Assembly (NCBI GenBank): GCA_030740335.1
Contig: JASLXL010000256.1
Coordinates: 1 to 10,101 of the forward strand
Source of the DNA: SAR202 cluster bacterium
Lineage (GTDB): Bacteria > Chloroflexota > Dehalococcoidia > SAR202 > CAJWER01
Direction: 5' to 3'
DNA: 10,101 bases
Position 1 is the first letter of the stretch. Each line of letters opens with the position of its first letter. Position numbers and translations under genes: made by a program. The notes below the pieces were generated by a model that ran no database searches, was not told where the DNA came from, and saw nothing but the letters and a program-made list of their open reading frames with translations. Below are positions 6,332 through 10,101 of this stretch, one piece after another.

Positions 6332-6429
6332 ACTCGTCGCACGCGCGAAGGAAGCTCCTCCCCCACACCTCGTCGGGTCGGATTGAGAGCGCGTCACGTA
6401 ATTCTTCGCGCCAACAGAGGAGGTCGTCG

Positions 6430-6930
6430 TTGAAGCGAACCGCTCTACTATTGATACCTGGACTCCTGCTGGCACTGTTGTTGGCCGCATGCGGATCCGA
6501 TGATCCAGCGCCCCCGACTGGCGTAGACTCCCCAGCCCCTCCCAAACCTGCCTCTGCCGCGGTGATCAAGGCCGCGTCTCAAACCATCGTGGGGACCGAG
6601 GCCGAGGGCGGCGTTGCGACGGTCGCACAGGACGGCTGCGAGAACGGTACCTCGCGAACGGTAGCCCTGCAGGATCCGGCTGGGAGCGGAGAGTACTTGT
6701 TCGACCCATCGCAACTGAGTTTTAAGAAGGGCGAGTGCATCAACTTCACCTTCACCTCCGAGAAGGAGTTCCACACCTTCACCGTCGAGGCGCTGGACCT
6801 TGACGTCAGTGTCGACGGTGGGGCATCTGAGAATGTCGCATTCACATTTGACGTGGCCGGCGAATATAAATTGGTTTGCATCCCCCATGAGCTCCTGGGT
6901 ATGGTGGGAACGATTACCGTCTCGAAGTAA
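6430..6930 (+). CDS. Blue-copper (cupredoxin) lipoprotein
   Basis: A 166-residue exported lipoprotein. Residues 1-21 are a short basic start, a leucine-rich stretch and the lipobox LLAAC with Cys21 as the lipidated residue. A Pro/Ala-rich linker (25-45) follows. The C-terminal domain (about 86-166) is cupredoxin-like: FDPSQLSFKKGE, then His115 in EFHTFTV, and the loop CIPHELLGM giving Cys150, His153 and Met158. This is a complete type 1 copper ligand set (His, Cys, His, Met). It should sit anchored outside the cytoplasmic membrane and carry single electrons; partner unknown. Cys70 and Cys103 may form a disulfide. The start is TTG at 6430, chosen because GAGGAGG (6417-6423) is 6 nt upstream and the signal peptide begins MKR. 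The ThDP enzyme follows 40 nt later. Confidence 0.87.
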   Translation: MKRTALLLIPGLLLALLLAACGSDDPAPPTGVDSPAPPKPASAAVIKAASQTIVGTEAEGGVATVAQDGCENGTSRTVALQDPAGSGEYLFDPSQLSFKKGECINFTFTSEKEFHTFTVEALDLDVSVDGGASENVAFTFDVAGEYKLVCIPHELLGMVGTITVSK

Positions 6931-6970
6931 CCGAGCGGAAGGCCACACCACTACCAAGGGAGCCGAAGAC

Positions 6971-8665
6971 GTGGGAAGCAACCGAACTCTGACGGGCAGT
7001 CACCTGATTACCCGGGCACTGCAACTTGAGGGTGTCGAGAATATATTCACCCTTGCTGGAGACCATGTTCTCCCTGCCCTCGATGTAGCCAGTGATGCTG
7101 GCTTTCGGCTAATCGACACGCGCCACGAACAGGCAGCTGTCCACATGGCCGATTCGTGGGGCCGCATCACCGGCCAGCCCGGCGTTGCTATGTACACCAC
7201 GCCCGGGTTCGCGAATGCCATCCCAGGCCTCGCCAGTGCATACCACGCCGAAAGCCCCCTGTTGTCTATCAGCGGATCAGCCGAGCTATCGGAACTGGGT
7301 CGGGGTGCGATGCAGGAGATCGACCAGGTCAGCATGGCCAGACCAATCACGAAGGGCACCTGGATGGTCACCGATGTCCGCCGCATCCCTCACATGATCG
7401 CCCAGGCGCTGAGGGTTGCATACAGCGGTCGTCGAGGTCCGGTCCACTTGACTATACCGATAGACATCCAGCAGCAGGCGGTCTCGGAAGACGAAGTGGA
7501 CTTCTACAACCCTGCAGAGTACCGCAGCTCCTCCCCACTAAGTGCTCCGTCTGAGGCGATTCATACGGCGATAGAGTTGCTGAGAGGGGCCAGCAGGCCA
7601 ATCATCATAGCCGGTAGCGCCGCAGCCTATGCACGATCTGGGGACGCGCTGCAGCGGCTCATAGAGACCACGCGAATCCCTATTCTGACGGAGGGTGACG
7701 CGAGGGGTCTGATATCCGACGACCATCAATACAGCTACGGCTTTTTTGACGCAGGGCTCAACCAGGCCGCCAAGATGCTCGGCACCGCCGATTTTGTTGT
7801 GCTTGTCGGCCGTAAACAAGACATTATCCTGGGCTACGGTATGTCGCCGACCATCTCTCCCGACGCGAAGATCATCCAAATCGACCCCTCAGAGGCCGAG
7901 ATCGGACGAAACCGAGGCGTCTCGTTAGGTATTGTTGGAGACATAGAGGCGATCGCCGGTCAACTCACCGAGGAGGCCTCCAGGCACTCCTGGTCAGACC
8001 TCCCCTGGCTGAAAGAACTTCAGCAGGCGCGAGACGAACAGGTACGCTTCCTGGAATCGTTGGCGGTCTCCGAGACGCCCATGCACGCGATGTTTGTGCA
8101 CAAGACTGTCAGCGAAATACTACGCGACGACGACAGCCTGGCATTCGATGGCGGCGACTTCTGCCACTTCGGCAAGGCGTACCACCCATCACGAACTCCA
8201 AAGAGCTGGTCGTATCTCTCTCCAATGGGTATGCTGGGATCCGCACTGCCAGCGGCCATGACGGCGAAATTGGCATACCCCGAGAGAAGATCCATTATGT
8301 TTACGGGTGACGGTGCATTCGGGTTCAACGGCATGGAGTTCGATACGGCCGTACGCCACCACCTGCCGGTCGTCGCCATCATGGGTAACGACGCCGCGTG
8401 GGGCATTGATCGCCAGATCCAACTCCAGGTATTCGGCAAGCCGGTTGTCACCGACCTGCTGCCTACTCGCTATGACAAGGTGGTCGAAGGACTGGGTGGA
8501 CACTCGGAGCACGTGGAAGAACCGTCGGACCTCGCCCCAGCACTCCAGCGCGCCTTCGACAGCGGTCGTCCATCCCTGGTGAACATCGGTGTGCAGCGGG
8601 GCATCAGTCCAAGAGCCGAGGCATCCATCAAACGCTGGAAGAGCGACACCGTCCTGCCGTTCTAG
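6971..8665 (+). CDS. ThDP-dependent enzyme, acetolactate synthase/oxalyl-CoA decarboxylase/2-hydroxyacyl-CoA lyase superfamily
   Basis: A 564-residue cytoplasmic enzyme with the three-domain layout of the family. The N-terminal pyrimidine-binding domain (about 7-168) has the catalytic glutamate Glu53 in RHEQAAVHMAD and the TTPGFANAIPGLASA stretch. The central domain (190-330) includes IIQIDPSEAEIGRN. The C-terminal pyrophosphate domain (about 365-545) has GDGAFGFNG (446-454) and, after the usual spacing, GNDAAWG (472-478), which bind Mg-ThDP. Such enzymes make or break bonds next to a carbonyl carbon; the substrate cannot be read here. The open frame reaches back to 6800, but that part overlaps the copper protein. 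The GTG at 6971 has AAGGGAG (6956-6962) 8 nt upstream and starts right where the domain begins. A MetE-like gene follows 30 nt later in the same frame. Family certain, specific reaction open. Confidence 0.85.
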   Translation: MGSNRTLTGSHLITRALQLEGVENIFTLAGDHVLPALDVASDAGFRLIDTRHEQAAVHMADSWGRITGQPGVAMYTTPGFANAIPGLASAYHAESPLLSISGSAELSELGRGAMQEIDQVSMARPITKGTWMVTDVRRIPHMIAQALRVAYSGRRGPVHLTIPIDIQQQAVSEDEVDFYNPAEYRSSSPLSAPSEAIHTAIELLRGASRPIIIAGSAAAYARSGDALQRLIETTRIPILTEGDARGLISDDHQYSYGFFDAGLNQAAKMLGTADFVVLVGRKQDIILGYGMSPTISPDAKIIQIDPSEAEIGRNRGVSLGIVGDIEAIAGQLTEEASRHSWSDLPWLKELQQARDEQVRFLESLAVSETPMHAMFVHKTVSEILRDDDSLAFDGGDFCHFGKAYHPSRTPKSWSYLSPMGMLGSALPAAMTAKLAYPERRSIMFTGDGAFGFNGMEFDTAVRHHLPVVAIMGNDAAWGIDRQIQLQVFGKPVVTDLLPTRYDKVVEGLGGHSEHVEEPSDLAPALQRAFDSGRPSLVNIGVQRGISPRAEASIKRWKSDTVLPF

Positions 8666-8695
8666 GGACAGGATGGGCAAAAGACTCATACCAAG

Positions 8696-9787
8696 ATGAT
8701 CACATCACCCGGCATCAAACCCTTCGATACGCTGGTGGTCGGCAGTCTGCCGCGTCCCAGGTGGATTCGCGATCTGATCGAGGACCGCAAGGCGGGCCTC
8801 ATCAGCCACGAGGATGCGGACCTGCTTCTGGACGACGCAGTCCCCTCGGCGATAGACATGCAGGAGCGTGCCGGCGTCGATTTCATCTCCGATGGCGAGT
8901 GGCGTCGGGAAAGCTACGTCAAGGTCTTCGCCGATGCGGTCGACGGCTTCAAGGCCGACCTGATTGATGGCGGCACGTACCGGACCTCCACCATCTATTA
9001 CCCCGCTGTAGTCTCCAACCTGAAGACACGCGGTCCGATTGCGACTGATGAGGCGGCGTTCCTAAAAAAGCATACCAACTCTAAGACAATCGTGGCGCTT
9101 CCGTCGCCTTACACGATCGGCCGCAGAATGTGGAGCGCTGAGCACTCCAAAGCGGCGTACCCGACGCGCGAGGGATTCATGGACGCCTGCGTCGCCATCG
9201 TGCGGGACGAGGCGCAGGCCCTCGTTGCCTTGGGGATCAGTGCGATCCAGATCGACGACCCCTGGCTAGCACTGCTAGTGGACCCGGACTATCGGAAGCG
9301 CGAGGGCATTACCGACATAGACCACGAGATCGAGCAGTCTGTCCGCTGCGTCAACGAGGTCGCCGAAGGCCTGAAAGAGATCTCACTGAGCGTCCACCTC
9401 TGCCATGCCCACTTCGACCGTCGCCACGGCTCTAAGGGTCCCTACGACCTGATCATTGCCGCCCTGGAACAGATGAAGGCTGACAGGTTCGCCATGGAGT
9501 TCGCCACACCCGATGCAGGCGGCATAGACGTGTTGCGGCAGTTCCCGAACGACAAGACGCTGGGACTCGGCGTGATCGATCACACGGATGTCAACGTCGA
9601 GAGTCCAGAGCTGGTTGCCGAGCGGGCAGAGCGGGCTATGGAGTTCGTGCCGAAGGAGCGCCTTACACTGAATCCGGACTGCGGTTTTGCGCCGTCGAGC
9701 CTGAACCCAATGAATTTCGACGAGGCCTATCTCAAGCTGAGTGCCCTGAGCCAGGGTGCGGCCCTTCTCCGGGACAGGCACGGCTAG
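8696..9787 (+). CDS. MetE C-terminal-domain-like zinc methyl/alkyltransferase (cobalamin-independent methionine synthase II family)
   Basis: A 363-residue protein equal to only the catalytic C-terminal barrel of MetE, with no N-terminal half. It has VVGSLPRP (14-21), DGEWRRESY (66-74) and QIDDPW (185-190). The expected zinc ligands are present: His234 and Cys236 in HLCHAH, Glu268 in MEFA, and Cys329 in LNPDCGF. In this family the zinc activates a thiol that accepts a methyl or alkyl group. Lone-domain members include core methionine synthases and epoxyalkane:coenzyme M transferase, so true methionine synthesis should not be assumed. No good Shine-Dalgarno precedes the ATG at 8696 and no other start lies between it and the upstream stop, so translation is probably coupled to the ThDP gene 30 nt before. 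Confidence 0.83.
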   Translation: MITSPGIKPFDTLVVGSLPRPRWIRDLIEDRKAGLISHEDADLLLDDAVPSAIDMQERAGVDFISDGEWRRESYVKVFADAVDGFKADLIDGGTYRTSTIYYPAVVSNLKTRGPIATDEAAFLKKHTNSKTIVALPSPYTIGRRMWSAEHSKAAYPTREGFMDACVAIVRDEAQALVALGISAIQIDDPWLALLVDPDYRKREGITDIDHEIEQSVRCVNEVAEGLKEISLSVHLCHAHFDRRHGSKGPYDLIIAALEQMKADRFAMEFATPDAGGIDVLRQFPNDKTLGLGVIDHTDVNVESPELVAERAERAMEFVPKERLTLNPDCGFAPSSLNPMNFDEAYLKLSALSQGAALLRDRHG

Positions 9788-9998
9788 ACCTGGCGTGCTC
9801 CTACGTGTCGCTAAAGGCCACGTCAGCGGGCTATGATGTCTCGTCAACCTCTCGGAATCAGTATATGAACGCATTGTGAGGAGCGCCTTCACACACCCGG
9901 CAAGGGGGGCTGCGGCCCTCTGCACACCCTTAATTTCGACGCCTGCCACTCCTCTCCCGGATCCCCGGCAGACAATCATGACCGTCAACGGAGTACTC
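9788..9998. other. Intergenic gap before cinA
   Basis: No gene is seen. An imperfect inverted repeat (CTGGCGTG near 9790, CACGTCAG near 9820) lies just after the MetE-like stop but has no T run, so it is not called a terminator. A GGGC-TGCG-GCCC hairpin lies near 9907. No convincing promoter was found. Confidence 0.3.
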
Positions 9999-10101
9999 AT
10001 GGCCAACGCCGAAATCGTGTCGATCGGGTCGGAACTGCTTTTGGGGCAGATTGTGGACACGAACGCCGCGTGGATGGCCCAACGGCTCACAAGCGTCGGC
10101 G
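9999..10101 (+). CDS. cinA: CinA-family protein, N-terminal MoCF-like domain (partial; runs off right edge)
   Basis: Only the first 34 codons are in the window, but the opening MANAEIVSIGSELLLGQIVD followed by TNAAWMAQRL is the hallmark of the CinA N-terminal molybdopterin-binding-like domain (ADP-ribose pyrophosphatase, usually fused to an NMN deamidase domain). The ATG at 9999 has GGAG (9990-9993) 5 nt upstream. An in-frame ATG at 9978 would add seven residues but has no good ribosome binding site. Whether the C-terminal deamidase domain is present cannot be seen. Confidence 0.87.
   Translation, partial: MANAEIVSIGSELLLGQIVDTNAAWMAQRLTSVG

Noticed and set aside
6800..6970. 57-codon N-terminal extension of the ThDP enzyme
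   Set aside because: It overlaps the cupredoxin coding sequence and matches no ThDP-family start; the GTG at 6971 has a proper ribosome binding site.
6448..6981. 177-codon minus-strand open frame
   Set aside because: Antisense to the cupredoxin lipoprotein, whose lipobox and copper ligands are clear; no motif in the antisense product.
9383..10090. 235-codon minus-strand open frame opposite the MetE-like gene and cinA
   Set aside because: It runs antisense to zinc-ligand-bearing coding sequence and shows no recognisable domain; typical mirror frame of GC-rich coding DNA.

Overview
The window is about 10 kb of a moderately GC-rich bacterial chromosome. It has short intergenic gaps, Shine-Dalgarno sites, sigma70-type promoters and some TTG/GTG starts. 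The gene mix includes a duplicated-type nitrite/sulfite reductase, a CcdA-like membrane protein, acetoacetyl-CoA synthetase, a fused FHA plus winged-helix regulator, a lone MetE C-terminal-domain protein and a small zinc-ribbon protein. This would suit a marine or environmental Chloroflexota lineage (Dehalococcoidia/SAR202-like), but that is inference from gene style and not a database match. No RNA genes, CRISPR arrays, insertion sequences or phage genes were seen.

Layout, left to right. (1) Minus strand, 1-1270: the first 356 codons of a siroheme nitrite/sulfite reductase, which runs off the left edge. It has a near-consensus promoter (1269-1241) and a textbook intrinsic terminator (1150-1116) inside its 5' leader, so transcription attenuation is likely. 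(2) Plus strand, 1450-2180: a six-helix-type CcdA/DsbD-like thiol-disulfide transporter; its stop codon forms the loop of its own terminator. (3) Minus strand, 4998-2272: acetoacetyl-CoA synthetase followed 24 bp later by queE, probably one transcript. (4) 5044-6206: two decayed genes facing away from each other. One is an FHA plus winged-helix regulator (minus) with several stops and frameshifts. The other is a small zinc-ribbon protein (plus) with a frameshift and Tyr in place of both Cys of its second metal knuckle. The 305-bp region between them still holds a good promoter, a PhoB-box-like set of 11-bp direct repeats and a perfect 15-bp dyad. (5) Plus strand, 6303-9787: a promoter followed by a blue-copper lipoprotein, a ThDP-dependent enzyme of the acetolactate synthase/oxalyl-CoA decarboxylase superfamily, and a MetE-like zinc methyl- or alkyltransferase, closely spaced and probably co-transcribed. 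(6) From 9999: the first 34 codons of cinA.

How the parts may work together. The reductase, the thiol-disulfide transporter and the MetE-like protein all touch sulfur or redox chemistry, but they lie in separate transcription units, so this is only a loose theme. The tightest functional hint is the ThDP enzyme plus MetE-like pair, whose substrates cannot be read from the sequence. The most unusual features are the attenuator in front of the reductase and the locus where two genes have died while their shared control region still looks functional.
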